Shown: positions 54,854 to 64,000, counted from the first letter of the stretch. The stretch: 64,000 nucleotides of DNA from Porticoccaceae bacterium (GCA_029252555.1 JAQXBF010000025.1:62001-126000), one strand, 5' to 3'. Program-made: numbers and translations. The notes: generated by a model not told the origin, from the letters alone.

Positions 54854-55879
54854 TTGTTTGGCACTAATCGCTCTTCCGTTGAACAGCGGCTGCTAAGAGC
54901 CTGGTATGGAGACCGGTGGTGGCTTGTGTTTTTACGACCTCTGAGTTGGCTGTTTGACCGCTCGGTAACATTGCGACGGCGGCGACTACAGGCAAAATTT
55001 CAGGGGGCGGCCTTTGCTGTTCCTGTCGCTGTTGTTGGTAATATTTCAGTGGGTGGCAGCGGCAAGACACCCTTTATTATTGCGCTGGTAAAAGCCTTGG
55101 CCACCAAAGGCATTGTGGTTGGTATTGTTAGCCGCGGCTATGGAGGCCGCGCAAAGGCATACCCCTTAAGCGTTTCACCGGACACCAAAGTAGATGACTG
55201 TGGTGATGAGCCTCGGTTACTCGCCCTTGAATTGGCCCACCTGAATTGCCCAATTGTGGTGGACCCGAAGAGAGTTGCAGCAGTGCAACACCTTCTGGCC
55301 TCCCATTCGGTGGATATTGTGCTCAGTGATGATGGCTTACAGCATTATCGAATGCACAGAGATATCGAGATTGCTCTGATCGATGGCCATCGCGGTTTGG
55401 GTAATGGCCGCACGCTGCCCGCCGGGCCTTTGCGCGAACCTCCTCAGCGTTTGTCTGAGGTGGATTTTACCCTGATCAATGGACCATCGGACATTAAGGG
55501 CATTGATACGGATGGGTTAATAAGCTTGCAACCAAGTGTATTTCGCCATTTGGCGTCGAACAAATGCATTGCGCCGATAGATTGGGATCAATCCAAGGCA
55601 GTGCACGCTGTGGCGGCTATCGGCAATCCTCAGCGTTTTGCCGCCAGCCTTGAATCTTTGGGTTTGGAGGTCAGTTTACATGGCAAAAATGACCACAAGG
55701 TGCTTACCAGGTGTGATTTAAATTTCGGTGATCAACTGCCGGTTATAATCACTGGGAAAGATGCGGTTAAGCTGGTTGAGCCTGCCCCGGAAAATCTCTG
55801 GGTGCTAGAGGTAGAAATGGTTTTAGATACTCAGTTTGTTGATTGCTTTATTAAGAGAGCAAATCTAGATAAGTCTTAG
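54854..55879 (+). CDS. lpxK: tetraacyldisaccharide 4'-kinase
   Basis: Phosphorylates the lipid A disaccharide. 341 aa. Walker A GNISVGGSGKTPF near residue 62, VSRGYGGRA, DDGLQHYRM and GPLREPPQRL are LpxK blocks. The start is TTG at 54854, two bases after the msbA stop and about 10 bases after AGAGG; no ATG or GTG in frame would retain the N-terminal membrane-anchoring segment (RAWYGDRWWLVFLRPLSWLF). Confidence 0.95.
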   Translation: MFGTNRSSVEQRLLRAWYGDRWWLVFLRPLSWLFDRSVTLRRRRLQAKFQGAAFAVPVAVVGNISVGGSGKTPFIIALVKALATKGIVVGIVSRGYGGRAKAYPLSVSPDTKVDDCGDEPRLLALELAHLNCPIVVDPKRVAAVQHLLASHSVDIVLSDDGLQHYRMHRDIEIALIDGHRGLGNGRTLPAGPLREPPQRLSEVDFTLINGPSDIKGIDTDGLISLQPSVFRHLASNKCIAPIDWDQSKAVHAVAAIGNPQRFAASLESLGLEVSLHGKNDHKVLTRCDLNFGDQLPVIITGKDAVKLVEPAPENLWVLEVEMVLDTQFVDCFIKRANLDKS

Positions 55880-55888
55880 GACAGGAAT

Positions 55889-56650
55889 ATGCAGTTTATT
55901 GTAGTAATACCGGCGCGCTACGCCTCCACGCGGTTGCCAGGTAAACCACTGCGAGATATCGCTGGTCTGCCCATGATTCAGCGAGTTTGGCAGCAAGCCT
56001 GTAAGAGCGATAGTGCCAGAGTGGTTATTGCGACCGATGACATCCGTATCCAAGCAGCAGCTGCCGCGTTTGGTGCAGAGGTGTGTATGACAAGAGACAG
56101 CCATGTGTCTGGTACAGATCGGTTGCAGGAGGTAGCACAACAACTGGGTTTGGCTGATAGCCAGATAATTGTAAATGTGCAGGGCGATGAGCCGCTGATT
56201 CCCCCGGCCGTAATCAATCAGGTGGCGGCAAATTTGGCAGCAAATAGCCAGGCTGGTGTTGCCACATTATGTGAGCCTATCAGCAGTGCACAGGACTTCT
56301 GTAGCCCCAATGTGGTTAAACTTGTTGCTGATGCTAGCGGGCTGGCACGATATTTTAGCCGCGCGCCAATTCCCTGGCCCCGAGATCATTTTGAAGACAT
56401 TAGAGAATCACTGCCTGAAGCTGATTTAGCGCGCAGGCATATTGGTATATATGCCTACAGAGTGGCCGAGTTGACTCGTTTTGTGAGTTGGCCAGTAGCC
56501 CCTATAGAGCGGGCTGAATCCTTGGAACAGTTGCGCTTTATCTGGAATTCTGTGGGTATTCATGTGGCGGATGCCATTGAGTCCGTACCCGCAGGCATAG
56601 ATACAGAGCAAGATTTAGAGAACATTATAAAAATAATTAAAAGACTATAA
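55889..56650 (+). CDS. kdsB: 3-deoxy-manno-octulosonate cytidylyltransferase
   Basis: Activates KDO to CMP-KDO for the lipopolysaccharide inner core. 253 aa. [15 protein letters not shown] at the N-terminus, [11 protein letters not shown] and [14 protein letters not shown]-like C-terminal block. Begins 9 bp after lpxK with an AGGA site; third gene of the msbA-lpxK-kdsB-lmwPTP-murB run. Confidence 0.97.
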   Translation: MQFIVVIPARYASTRLPGKPLRDIAGLPMIQRVWQQACKSDSARVVIATDDIRIQAAAAAFGAEVCMTRDSHVSGTDRLQEVAQQLGLADSQIIVNVQGDEPLIPPAVINQVAANLAANSQAGVATLCEPISSAQDFCSPNVVKLVADASGLARYFSRAPIPWPRDHFEDIRESLPEADLARRHIGIYAYRVAELTRFVSWPVAPIERAESLEQLRFIWNSVGIHVADAIESVPAGIDTEQDLENIIKIIKRL

Positions 56651-56706
56651 ATCAATAGCTTGGAGCATTTAACTATAATTGAGATTAATAATATTTCGGG
56701 CGCTTT

Positions 56707-57192
56707 ATGAATAAAATTTCGGTATTATTTGTCTGTTTGGGCAATATTTGCCGCTCGCCAACCGCCCATGCCGTTTTTCAGTCAATGGTTGATGCTAAAG
56801 GTCTGAATGAGCAAATCTTGGTGGATTCAGCTGGCACTGGGGACTGGCATCTGGGCCATGCTCCAGACGGGCGTACCAGCGCCCAAGCAGCAGAGCGGGG
56901 CTACGATATGGCCGATTTGCGTGCGCGCCTTGTGGGCCCTGAGGATTTTGATCAGTTTGATTATATTATTGGTATGGATCATGAAAATATCAGCAATCTG
57001 GTGCTCATACGGCCAGCGGGCTATAAAGGGCATCTTGGGCTATTTCTCGATTATTCCCTAAACCCTCAATACAGCAGCCAGGATGTGGTGCCAGACCCCT
57101 ATTATGGGGGCGAACATGGCTTCGCTCTGGTGCTAGACCTAGTCGAAGATGCGTCAGCCGGGCTGTTAGACCATATTGCGGCACAACTGTGA
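56707..57192 (+). CDS. low-molecular-weight protein-tyrosine phosphatase
   Basis: 161 aa. The P-loop C10-x5-R16 (VCLGNICRSPT) is at the N-terminus and the general-acid Asp in VPDPYYGG near residue 130. Could dephosphorylate tyrosine kinases of polysaccharide export or have a general role; no kinase gene is adjacent. Conserved between kdsB and murB in many gammaproteobacteria. The stop overlaps the murB GTG start. Confidence 0.94.
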   Translation: MNKISVLFVCLGNICRSPTAHAVFQSMVDAKGLNEQILVDSAGTGDWHLGHAPDGRTSAQAAERGYDMADLRARLVGPEDFDQFDYIIGMDHENISNLVLIRPAGYKGHLGLFLDYSLNPQYSSQDVVPDPYYGGEHGFALVLDLVEDASAGLLDHIAAQL

Positions 57193-58235
57193 CAGCACCT
57201 CCGTCTATTGAAATAGTCTCGCAGGCTAGCTTAAAAGGCTTTAACAGCCTTTCTTTGCCTAGCAGTGCGGAATTCTTTTGCTCTGTCACTGACGAGCATC
57301 AGATTCAGCAGGCGCTGGACTATGCTCGCGACAATGATTTAACGGTAACCCCACTTGGCGGTGGCAGTAACCTAGTGTTGGCCGGTGATATTGCCGGTCT
57401 TGTGATCTATCTCGACCTAAAAGGTATCTCGTGCCATGAGTTCGACTCAGATGTGGTGCATATCAGCTTGGCCGCCGGTGAAAACTGGCACAAAGCCGTT
57501 GAATACTGCCTTGAGCAGGGGTGGTATGGGCTGGAAAACCTCTCGTTGATACCGGGCAATATAGGGGCGGCGCCGATCCAGAATATTGGTGCCTATGGTG
57601 TTGAGCTGCGAGATTATTTTATCTCCCTTAAGGCGATAGATATCAGTACTGGCGAAGTAGTTGTCATGGATAAGCAGGCCTGTGAATTTGGTTACAGGGA
57701 CAGTATCTTTAAGCAGGCGCTAAACAATCGCTTTCTAATCACCGAGGTGACATTAGCACTGTCTACGCGCGCCAATATTAATATTGGGTATCCAGCCTTG
57801 GCTGAGGCTTTAGGTGTTGGGTTAGGGCAGGATGCTTCGACGCCCAAAATGGTTAGTGCCGCTGTCTGTGCTATTCGCAGGGCCAAGCTGCCAGACCCAG
57901 AGGTAATACCCAATGCTGGCAGTTTCTTCAAAAACCCAGTGGTAGGCTCTGACGCCCTCAATGAGTTACTCAAGGCTAATAAGACAATGCCACATTACCC
58001 TCAGGATCAGGGTGGTGCGAAAATTCCTGCCGCCTGGTTAATTGATCAATGTGAGTTTAAGGGATTGCGGTCTGGTAATGTTGGCGTCCATGAACATCAG
58101 GCCCTAGTGCTGGTCAATTTTGGCGGTACTGGCACTGAACTATTGGCTTTTGCAGGTAGTATTCAGGATGCAGTACAGGAGCGGTTCTCTATCGCGCTGG
58201 AAATCGAACCTCGAATCTATGGCCTCAATGAGTAG
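57189..58235 (+). CDS. murB: UDP-N-acetylenolpyruvoylglucosamine reductase
   Basis: FAD enzyme making UDP-MurNAc for peptidoglycan, 348 aa (E. coli-type I MurB). FAD loops PLGGGSNLVLAG and IPGNIGAAPIQNIGAYG, catalytic Ser in NAGSFFKNP, and the C-terminal Glu region (ALEIEPRIYG). GTG start overlapping the phosphatase stop (GTGA). Confidence 0.97.
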   Translation: MTAPPSIEIVSQASLKGFNSLSLPSSAEFFCSVTDEHQIQQALDYARDNDLTVTPLGGGSNLVLAGDIAGLVIYLDLKGISCHEFDSDVVHISLAAGENWHKAVEYCLEQGWYGLENLSLIPGNIGAAPIQNIGAYGVELRDYFISLKAIDISTGEVVVMDKQACEFGYRDSIFKQALNNRFLITEVTLALSTRANINIGYPALAEALGVGLGQDASTPKMVSAAVCAIRRAKLPDPEVIPNAGSFFKNPVVGSDALNELLKANKTMPHYPQDQGGAKIPAAWLIDQCEFKGLRSGNVGVHEHQALVLVNFGGTGTELLAFAGSIQDAVQERFSIALEIEPRIYGLNE

Positions 58236-58250
58236 GGTTGTTGCGGGATT

Positions 58251-58868
58251 ATGGACCTTTTTGATCAGCAGGTAATTCCAGTCTCTCTGGGTTCAGAGGA
58301 GGCCAGTGGTGAGATTATTTTCTGGCCCAACTGGTTGTCTGGCCCTGAGGCAGACCAATTGCTGCAGATCGCCATAGACAGGACTCCTTGGCGGCACGAC
58401 AGCATCAAGATTGTCGGCAAAACTATCCCTATTCCAAGGTTACAAAATTGGTTTGGTGACCCTGAGACCAGCTATACTTATTCCGGTATTCGCCTGCAAG
58501 CTATAGCCTTTCCAGATTGGATGGATAACCTTAGAGCCTCAGTTGAGCAGCACACAAATCAGCCTTTTAATCGCGCGTTGGTTAACTATTACCGACATGG
58601 TAAAGACAGCGTTGACTGGCATGCTGACGATGAGGTGGAGTTGGGCCCGGCACCGGTCATCGCCTCCTTGAGTCTGGGTGTTGAGCGAGTTTTTCAGCTG
58701 CGCCATAACCAGACCAAAGAGCGTCTGTCGATCCCATTACCCCATGGCTCACTGTTATTAATGGGGCCAGGCATACAGGCTTATTGGCAGCACAGATTGG
58801 CCAAGGTGGCAGATTTACAGGAACCTAGAGTTAATTTTACCTTTAGGTATATGGAGACAGAGCGTTGA
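58251..58868 (+). CDS. alkB: alpha-ketoglutarate-dependent dioxygenase AlkB family
   Basis: 205 aa. Repairs alkylated bases by oxidative demethylation in the family. Fe(II) ligands H-x-D in DWHADDE and the second His in WQHRLAK; NYYRHGKD and PRVNFTFRYM (2-oxoglutarate-binding Arg) complete the AlkB core. The WHADDE type is closer to the ABH2/ABH3-like branch than to E. coli AlkB. Lies between murB and avtA with 15-bp gaps, so co-transcribed. Confidence 0.93.
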   Translation: MDLFDQQVIPVSLGSEEASGEIIFWPNWLSGPEADQLLQIAIDRTPWRHDSIKIVGKTIPIPRLQNWFGDPETSYTYSGIRLQAIAFPDWMDNLRASVEQHTNQPFNRALVNYYRHGKDSVDWHADDEVELGPAPVIASLSLGVERVFQLRHNQTKERLSIPLPHGSLLLMGPGIQAYWQHRLAKVADLQEPRVNFTFRYMETER

Positions 58869-58883
58869 TAACAGGATGTCATT

Positions 58884-60155
58884 TTGAAACTTTCTAATTT
58901 TGGTCAAAAATTTACCGCAAAAACCGGCATTGTTGAGCTGATGGATGATTTGGGCACGGCGCTCAATGAAAATCCGGATATGATCTTTATGGGTGGTGGT
59001 AACCCCGGGCGTATTCCCGAAGCAGAGGCCACATTTAAGCAGCGGCTGGAGACGGTGCTGGCCGATCCCCAGCAATTGCATAGCCTAATGGGCATCTATC
59101 AATCGCCCCAGGGTGATAAGGTATTTCGTGGCCAAATTGCCAGCCTACTCAAAAAAGAGTTTGGCTGGAATCTGTCTGAACGCAATATTGCCATTTCCAA
59201 TGGCAGCCAGTCGGCCTTTTTTATTCTCTACAATATGCTTGCGGGCAAGATGCCCGATGGCAGTCATCGAGCCATTCACCTGCCTTTAGCGCCTGAGTAC
59301 ATCGGCTATGGTGATATCGGCTTAGAAGAAAATTTCTTTGCTGCAACCAAACCAGAAATTGAGCTCCTTGATGGCAATCTCTTTAAATATCATGTGGATT
59401 TCTCCAAGCTTGATGTCAATGGGCAGTCAACGGCCGCGCTCTGTGTGTCGCGCCCGACCAATCCGACGGGCAATGTGCTCACCGATGACGAAATAGAGCA
59501 TCTGGATCAGATTGCTAAGGCTGCGGATATCCCTTTTATTATTGATGGAGCCTATGGCCTGCCATTTCCCGGCATATTATTTAATGATGCCAAGCCCCAT
59601 TGGAATGACAATACTGTTTTGGTGCTCAGCCTATCCAAGCTGGGGCTGCCAGGCGTGCGCACTGGTATTATTGTGGCGCGGGAACAGATAGTGCAGGCCT
59701 ATACCAACGCTAATACCGTGGTTAGCCTTGCCTGCGGCAATCTAGGGCCAACCATAGCGCGAGAGCTATTTAGTTCGGGAGAGATTCTTGGTTTGAGTCG
59801 CGATCTAGTCGGGCCGTTTTACCAGCAGCGCGCTGAGCAGGCCGTGAACTGGTTCAGGGCTGCCCTGGGTGACTTACCCTACAGAATTCATAAGCCGGAG
59901 GGAGCGATATTCCTATGGCTCTGGTTTGATGGGCTACCTATCACCAGTCAGGAACTCTATGAGCGTCTTAAAGCTCGGGGAGTACTGGTGGTGCCTGGGC
60001 ATAACTTCTTCCCTGGAATGGACTCGGATTGGCGTCACCAGCAGGAATGCATTCGCGTGTCCTATGCCCAGGACGGAAAAACCGTTGAGCAGGGCATTCA
60101 GATTATTGGCCAAGAAGTGGCTGCTGCCTATGAGCAGGCCAGCCAGCCGGCTTAG
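58884..60155 (+). CDS. avtA: valine-pyruvate aminotransferase
   Basis: 423 aa class I PLP aminotransferase (E. coli AvtA 417 aa). SRPTNPTGNVL, DGAYGLPFPGI and PLP Lys in LSLSKLGLPGVRTG are AvtA features; the N-terminal MGGGNPGRIPE block is also specific. Start is TTG at 58884, seven bases after AGGA; there is no alternative ATG that keeps the N-terminus. Possible other name: valine-pyruvate transaminase for alanine synthesis, complementing AlaA at 48.6 kb. Confidence 0.93.
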   Translation: MKLSNFGQKFTAKTGIVELMDDLGTALNENPDMIFMGGGNPGRIPEAEATFKQRLETVLADPQQLHSLMGIYQSPQGDKVFRGQIASLLKKEFGWNLSERNIAISNGSQSAFFILYNMLAGKMPDGSHRAIHLPLAPEYIGYGDIGLEENFFAATKPEIELLDGNLFKYHVDFSKLDVNGQSTAALCVSRPTNPTGNVLTDDEIEHLDQIAKAADIPFIIDGAYGLPFPGILFNDAKPHWNDNTVLVLSLSKLGLPGVRTGIIVAREQIVQAYTNANTVVSLACGNLGPTIARELFSSGEILGLSRDLVGPFYQQRAEQAVNWFRAALGDLPYRIHKPEGAIFLWLWFDGLPITSQELYERLKARGVLVVPGHNFFPGMDSDWRHQQECIRVSYAQDGKTVEQGIQIIGQEVAAAYEQASQPA

Positions 60156-60166
60156 GGCTCTAAGTT

Positions 60167-60841
60167 ATGACGTTAGAGCGTTTTCACAAAGTAGCCGAAG
60201 TGCTCAGCTGCCGTCAGCCAGATTTAACTGTAGTCAGTGATTCTGTGCACAAGGGTCAGAATCTGTCGGCGATTGTGCGCACCTGCGATGCAGTGGGAAT
60301 AATGGCGGTGCATTCGGCTCTGGATGAGGCTACTTTTCGCGCCCATACAGGCACCACAATGGGCACCCATAAATGGGTTGAAACCCATGTCTATCGGGAT
60401 GTCACTGAGCCATTAAAGCAGCTCAAAGCCGATAACTATCAGATAGTGGCCGCCGATACCACTGGGGATTCTGTGGATTATCGAGAGATCGATTTTACGG
60501 GCCCAACTGCACTGTTATTAGGGGCAGAGAAGTATGGCATCAGTGATGCCGCGGCTCCCTTTATCGACCGTCGAATCACCGTGCCCATGTTGGGAATGGT
60601 GGAGTCATTTAATGTCAGTGTTGCCTGTGCAATTATTTTGGCGCAAGCCCGCCAGCAGCGAGAGAAGAAGGGTTTTTATCGCCAGCGCCGCCTATCTGAT
60701 GAGCGTTACAAAAAGCTGCTATTTGAATGGACTCAGCCTCTGTTAGCCCGATACTGTCAGAAACATCAGCTACCGTACCCTGAGTTAAATGATCAGGGGG
60801 ATATTATTGATGGGGGTTGGCGAGATAAGCACCAGCTCTAG
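60167..60841 (+). CDS. trmH: tRNA (guanosine(18)-2'-O)-methyltransferase
   Basis: SPOUT methyltransferase of 224 aa. Motif 1 NLSAIVRTCDAVG, motif 2 LLLGAEKYGISD and motif 3 VPMLGMVESFNVSVAC form the trefoil knot; the basic C-terminal extension (YRQRRLSDERYKKLLFEW) is the TrmH tRNA-binding tail. 11 bp after avtA. An inverted repeat AGCTCTA/TAGAGCT at its 3' end lies over the convergent end of pabB. Confidence 0.93.
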   Translation: MTLERFHKVAEVLSCRQPDLTVVSDSVHKGQNLSAIVRTCDAVGIMAVHSALDEATFRAHTGTTMGTHKWVETHVYRDVTEPLKQLKADNYQIVAADTTGDSVDYREIDFTGPTALLLGAEKYGISDAAAPFIDRRITVPMLGMVESFNVSVACAIILAQARQQREKKGFYRQRRLSDERYKKLLFEWTQPLLARYCQKHQLPYPELNDQGDIIDGGWRDKHQL

Positions 60842-60853
60842 GCATATTTTTTA

Positions 60854-62242
60854 TTAGAGCTCCTCAAGACAGGTGAGTAATACTCTAATTTTATTCATGG
60901 ATTCTTCAAATTCTGCATCGGCCTCAGAGTCAGCAACAATACCGCCGCCGCCCCAACAATGAATGGTACTGCCATCCGCAACCATAGTACGAATAGCAAT
61001 GTTGGTATCCATTCTGTTAGAAGCGCTGATATAGCCAATACTGCCGCAGTAGACGGATCGCCTCACAGGCTCAAGTTGTTCGATAATTTCCATAGCTCGC
61101 TTCTTGGGCGCGCCGGTAATAGAGCCACCGGGGAAGCTATCTCGCAGCAGATCAATAACCGACCTATCCGAGCGCAAAATGCCAGTGACTGTGCTTACCA
61201 AATGATGAACGTTGGGAAAGGTTTCAAGATTAAACAGCTTAGGCACACGGATGCTGCCGGGCTCGCAGTTTTTACTCAGGTCATTGCGCAGTAAATCCAC
61301 AATCATCAAATTTTCTGCGCGATCCTTGGTGCTATTCACCAGCTGGATAGCGTTCTCCTGATCTTCCTCCAAGCTAGTGCCTCGTAAAATGGTGCCCTTA
61401 ATGGGTTTACTCTCAACACTGATCTGCTCATTTTCAATATCAGTTTTTATAAAGCGCTCTGGGGAAATTGAGAGGATGGCCTGATCAGGCCACTGCCAAA
61501 ATGCCCCATAGGGTGCTGGTGTCGCTTCCCGCAGGGCTAAATAGGCCTGCCATACATCCCCATGATACTTGGCACTCAGGTGCTGGGTGAAGTTGGTCTG
61601 ATAGCAGTCGCCGCTAGCAATATAGTCTTTTATCTGGGTTAGAGATTCGCGGTATCTGCCTTTTGACAGAGTTGGCCTAAATGGGGTTGTTAACTTGAAT
61701 GGCTCGGATTTTTGCTTCGCGCTATCTTCGAGGTTTGATAGTCGCAAGCTGATATCAGTTTCCAGTGACTCCGGGCACAATGGATGAAAAAATAGCTGGC
61801 TGCGGCGAGCCTGATGATTGATGACCAAACTCCATAAATATCGGCCAACCCGCATATCGGGCAAATCTGCCACGGTTGCCGCGGTATCGGGAATGTCGAT
61901 CAGATACCGCCCCAGATCGTAGCCGAAGTAACCTAGAAGGCCTCCGACAAAAGGAATATCTGCAGGCTGCTCAATACCCAGCATAGGTTCCAGTAACTGC
62001 TTAGCCAGCAGAAAAGGGTCTTCACTGGTAGTGCGGCTGCCATTGCCGTCGATAATTTTAGACTGCCCACCTCTTGTCTCAACCAGGCTGTCGGGGCTGG
62101 CAGAAATAATATCAAAACAGCCCTGTAGACTGCGGGGTTTCCCACTGTCGAGCCATATTGAGTCTGGGAGATCACGCAGGGCAGCAAACAACACAGCGCT
62201 ATCTTGCTGGTACGGAATATCCATTGTTCTGATCGTTTGCAT
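60854..62242 (-). CDS. pabB: aminodeoxychorismate synthase component I
   Basis: Converts chorismate and ammonia to 4-amino-4-deoxychorismate for folate. 462 aa (E. coli PabB 453). Chorismate-binding fold with SGDCYQTNFTQ, ESKPIKGTILRG (PabB-type Lys/Gly), VDLLRNDLSKN and GAPKKRAMEI. No glutaminase domain is fused, so PabA must be supplied elsewhere. The start is ATG 62242; a TTG at 62308 adds 22 residues without support. Converges with trmH. Confidence 0.94.
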   Translation of the reverse strand: MQTIRTMDIPYQQDSAVLFAALRDLPDSIWLDSGKPRSLQGCFDIISASPDSLVETRGGQSKIIDGNGSRTTSEDPFLLAKQLLEPMLGIEQPADIPFVGGLLGYFGYDLGRYLIDIPDTAATVADLPDMRVGRYLWSLVINHQARRSQLFFHPLCPESLETDISLRLSNLEDSAKQKSEPFKLTTPFRPTLSKGRYRESLTQIKDYIASGDCYQTNFTQHLSAKYHGDVWQAYLALREATPAPYGAFWQWPDQAILSISPERFIKTDIENEQISVESKPIKGTILRGTSLEEDQENAIQLVNSTKDRAENLMIVDLLRNDLSKNCEPGSIRVPKLFNLETFPNVHHLVSTVTGILRSDRSVIDLLRDSFPGGSITGAPKKRAMEIIEQLEPVRRSVYCGSIGYISASNRMDTNIAIRTMVADGSTIHCWGGGGIVADSEADAEFEESMNKIRVLLTCLEEL

Positions 62243-62376
62243 TGGTGCCTGCGAGTTTGGGCGTTGGTCTAAAGCGCGTACTCTATGTTCTCTATTGTCA
62301 TTACGCAATGGCCAATGGCTGGGATGAATGGTTTAATTTAAGCATAGAGAAAAACCTGTTCTGAGGACGACCTAAG

Positions 62377-62832
62377 ATGTTGAAAATACGCACAGCCAGC
62401 CCTGAGGATGCTTCATTAATAATGAGTCACAACTGCGCCATGGCCCTGGAGACCGAGGGCAAGGTTCTCGATCCTGAGGCAGCTATCGCCGGGGTCGAAG
62501 GCCTGTTTAAGCGACCACAGTTTGGTTTTTATCTGGTTGCTGAAGTTGATGGGCTGCCTGCAGCTACATTGATGGTGACCTACGAATGGTCGGATTGGCG
62601 CAATGGTCTGTTTTGGTGGATTCAGTCGGTGTATGTGGCATCAGAGTTTCGCCGTCAGGGGATTTATCGGGCGATGTATTTTCAGCTGCAGTTCATGGCT
62701 AAGGCCTCTTCGATTCCAGTCTGTGGTTTTAGGCTCTATGCAGAAACAGAAAATCACAATGCTCAGGCTACCTATAAAGACTGCGGCATGAAGGTTTGTG
62801 ACTATATTATGTTTGAGCAGGGGACTGGCTAA
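62377..62832 (+). CDS. GNAT family N-acetyltransferase
   Basis: 151 aa, one GNAT domain. Acetyl-CoA pyrophosphate loop in VASEFRRQGIYRAMY and the C-terminal LYAETENHNAQATYKDCGM block are typical of small-molecule or peptide acetyltransferases. The substrate is unknown. It has a TGAGGAC ribosome binding region, is divergent from pabB, and converges with feoB. Confidence 0.9.
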   Translation: MLKIRTASPEDASLIMSHNCAMALETEGKVLDPEAAIAGVEGLFKRPQFGFYLVAEVDGLPAATLMVTYEWSDWRNGLFWWIQSVYVASEFRRQGIYRAMYFQLQFMAKASSIPVCGFRLYAETENHNAQATYKDCGMKVCDYIMFEQGTG

Positions 62833-62859
62833 CGCAAACTAAGTGTGATTAAGCCCCCC

Positions 62860-62882
62860 AAGTGTGGTCAGGCACACTTTTA
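62860..62882. terminator. hairpin between GNAT gene and feoB, possible terminator
   Basis: AAGTGTG (62860-62866), 6-base loop, CACACTT (62873-62879) followed by TTT on the plus strand. It lies 28 bases after the GNAT stop and right at the end of convergent feoB. The short T-run makes its strength uncertain. Confidence 0.5.
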
Positions 62883-64000
62883 GACGAGAAACTCCACTAG
62901 ATGAAACATGCCCAGCGCGGCTGCATAGGCAAAAATACTGTAGCTAATAAAAAGCTGTGCAGGCAGGCGCCAGGAGCCCGTTTCCCGCTGCAGAACAGCT
63001 AGTGTGGATACGCACTGCAGTGCAATAGCGAAGAAAACCAGAAGCGCAGCACCCGCACCCAGTGGCAAGCCGCTCTCCTGAATCTGTTGGGCAAGAGAAG
63101 TGAAGTTCTCGCCTGCACCATCGATACCAAACATGGTGCCAAGGGTACCAACAAACACCTCGCGGGCCAAAAATGACGACAGGATAGCTACGCCGTAGCG
63201 CCAGTCTAAGCCAAAGGGCGCAAATACTGGTTCTATCCACTGGCCCATTGTGCCCAGCCAAGAATCTCCCAATGAGGCTCCATAGTTAGGGAAATATCCG
63301 AGAATCCAAATAATCACGGTTACTGCAAAGATCACCTTACCTGCCTTGGTGACAAATTGCTGACTACGATGCAAGCCATGGGTGATCAAGGGCCGCCAAG
63401 AGGGCAGTCGATAGGGGGGCATTTCCAACACAAAGGGCAGGTCAGTGCGCAATTCCTCACTACTGCGGGACACCAAAGCTGTCACCAACAGGGCGCACAG
63501 AATACCAAACAGATAAATAGCAAACATGGCCAGACCCTGCCAGCCCAAAAGGCCGCCCATAGCTTTCTGTGCAGGAATAAAGGCCGAAATTATCAGGCTG
63601 TAAACGGGCAGGCGCGCCGAGCAAGGCATTAATGGTATAGCGAGATAGGTTAGCCAGCGCTTACGGGTCGAGTCAACAGTGCGAGCTGCATAGATGCCGG
63701 GAATGGCGCAGGCAACTCCCGACAGCATGGGAATAAAACTTTTCCCTGTAAGCCCAAAGAAGCGCAGGGGTTTATGGCAAATAACAGCGGCACGGGCCAA
63801 ATAACCGCTGTCTTCCAGGATACCGATCACCAACGTCAGCACGAATATCTGCGGTACGAATACAAGAAAAGCACCTATGCCACCGAACAGGGCATCGGAG
63901 GTGAAGTCGCTGGCGACTCCGGCTGGAATCACCGGTACAACCACAGATGCGAGCCACTGGATCATGGCTTCGACAGCATCCATGACTGGGGCGGCCCAGG
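62880..64000 (-). CDS. feoB: ferrous iron transport protein B, C-terminal part (runs off the window)
   Basis: The visible 373 codons are the C-terminal membrane half of FeoB, the GTP-driven Fe(II) importer. Two Gate-type repeats carry the conserved cysteines in MLSGVACAIPGIYAARTVDS and PLMPCSARLPVYSL, and the core region GILEDSGYLARAA is intact. The N-terminal G domain lies beyond the window edge. No feoC-like gene is seen downstream. Confidence 0.94.
   Translation of the reverse strand, partial: WAAPVMDAVEAMIQWLASVVVPVIPAGVASDFTSDALFGGIGAFLVFVPQIFVLTLVIGILEDSGYLARAAVICHKPLRFFGLTGKSFIPMLSGVACAIPGIYAARTVDSTRKRWLTYLAIPLMPCSARLPVYSLIISAFIPAQKAMGGLLGWQGLAMFAIYLFGILCALLVTALVSRSSEELRTDLPFVLEMPPYRLPSWRPLITHGLHRSQQFVTKAGKVIFAVTVIIWILGYFPNYGASLGDSWLGTMGQWIEPVFAPFGLDWRYGVAILSSFLAREVFVGTLGTMFGIDGAGENFTSLAQQIQESGLPLGAGAALLVFFAIALQCVSTLAVLQRETGSWRLPAQLFISYSIFAYAAALGMFHLVEFLV

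Noticed and set aside
54864-55070. Minus-strand ORF over lpxK
   Set aside because: Shadow of lpxK; low-complexity and without support.
60835-60867. AGCTCTA/TAGAGCT inverted repeat at the trmH/pabB junction as a terminator
   Set aside because: The T-run is in the loop rather than after the stem and no run follows in either direction, so it is not a convincing terminator.
1-64000. CRISPR array, prophage, IS element, toxin-antitoxin or biosynthetic cluster
   Set aside because: No direct-repeat/spacer array, transposase, integrase, phage structural or synthase genes were seen. The only tandem repeats are the 15-bp and 7-bp arrays described.

Overview
The window is core chromosome of a gammaproteobacterium, probably a marine oligotroph of the Cellvibrionales type (SAR92/OM60/Porticoccaceae-like). 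That placement is an inference. It rests on the gene order around rpsB (map-glnD-dapC-nth-yffB-dapD on one side, rpsB through accA on the other, close to the Pseudomonas order), on the gene content, and on a roughly 50% GC base composition judged by eye. I saw no prophage, insertion sequence, CRISPR array, defence island or biosynthetic gene cluster.

Layout. Positions 1-13,900 are a catabolic and accessory region. It holds the start of an acyl-CoA dehydrogenase, a POT peptide transporter with an M2 peptidyl-dipeptidase lipoprotein, an XRE regulator facing a MaoC / MFE-2-type SDR / thiolase operon (an R-specific beta-oxidation set), an alkylsulfatase / beta-propeller / alpha-beta hydrolase operon, and a phytanoyl-CoA dioxygenase-like gene. 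Positions 14,067-16,852 hold a divergent thiolase and high-molecular-weight FabG pair that resembles mycobacterial FadA2/FabG4. Positions 16,909-23,827 (minus strand) are map-glnD-dapC-nth-yffB-dapD: nitrogen signalling plus the succinylase branch of lysine/diaminopimelate synthesis. Positions 24,214-44,287 (plus strand) are the conserved translation / isoprenoid / outer-membrane / lipid A / replication superoperon rpsB-tsf-pyrH-frr-uppS-cdsA-dxr-rseP-bamA-skp-lpxD-fabZ-lpxA-lpxB-rnhB-[extra KAS III]-dnaE-accA.

From 44,300 on there is a mixed region: a gamma-glutamylcyclotransferase-like gene, epmC, a FEN-type exonuclease, pdxB, a very small PA1571-like gene, alaA, two apparently frameshifted small genes, tRNA-Glu and tRNA-Gly with a clear promoter and terminator, and a candidate small RNA. 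A second envelope and housekeeping block follows (patatin, flavodoxin, msbA-lpxK-kdsB-lmwPTP-murB-alkB-avtA-trmH, pabB, a GNAT gene). The window ends inside feoB.

Most genes are ordinary. The items most worth a second look are: (i) the epmC stop codon, which follows a perfectly phased T-TTA-AAC slippery heptamer whose -1 frame runs into six 15-bp tandem repeats encoding LETxK-like pentapeptides; (ii) a structured, terminator-ended RNA candidate just after tRNA-Gly; (iii) two small genes that each look broken by one base; (iv) a KAS III gene inserted between rnhB and dnaE behind alternative hairpins; and (v) genes whose conserved N-termini lie upstream of any ATG/GTG/TTG (pdxB and the XRE regulator).
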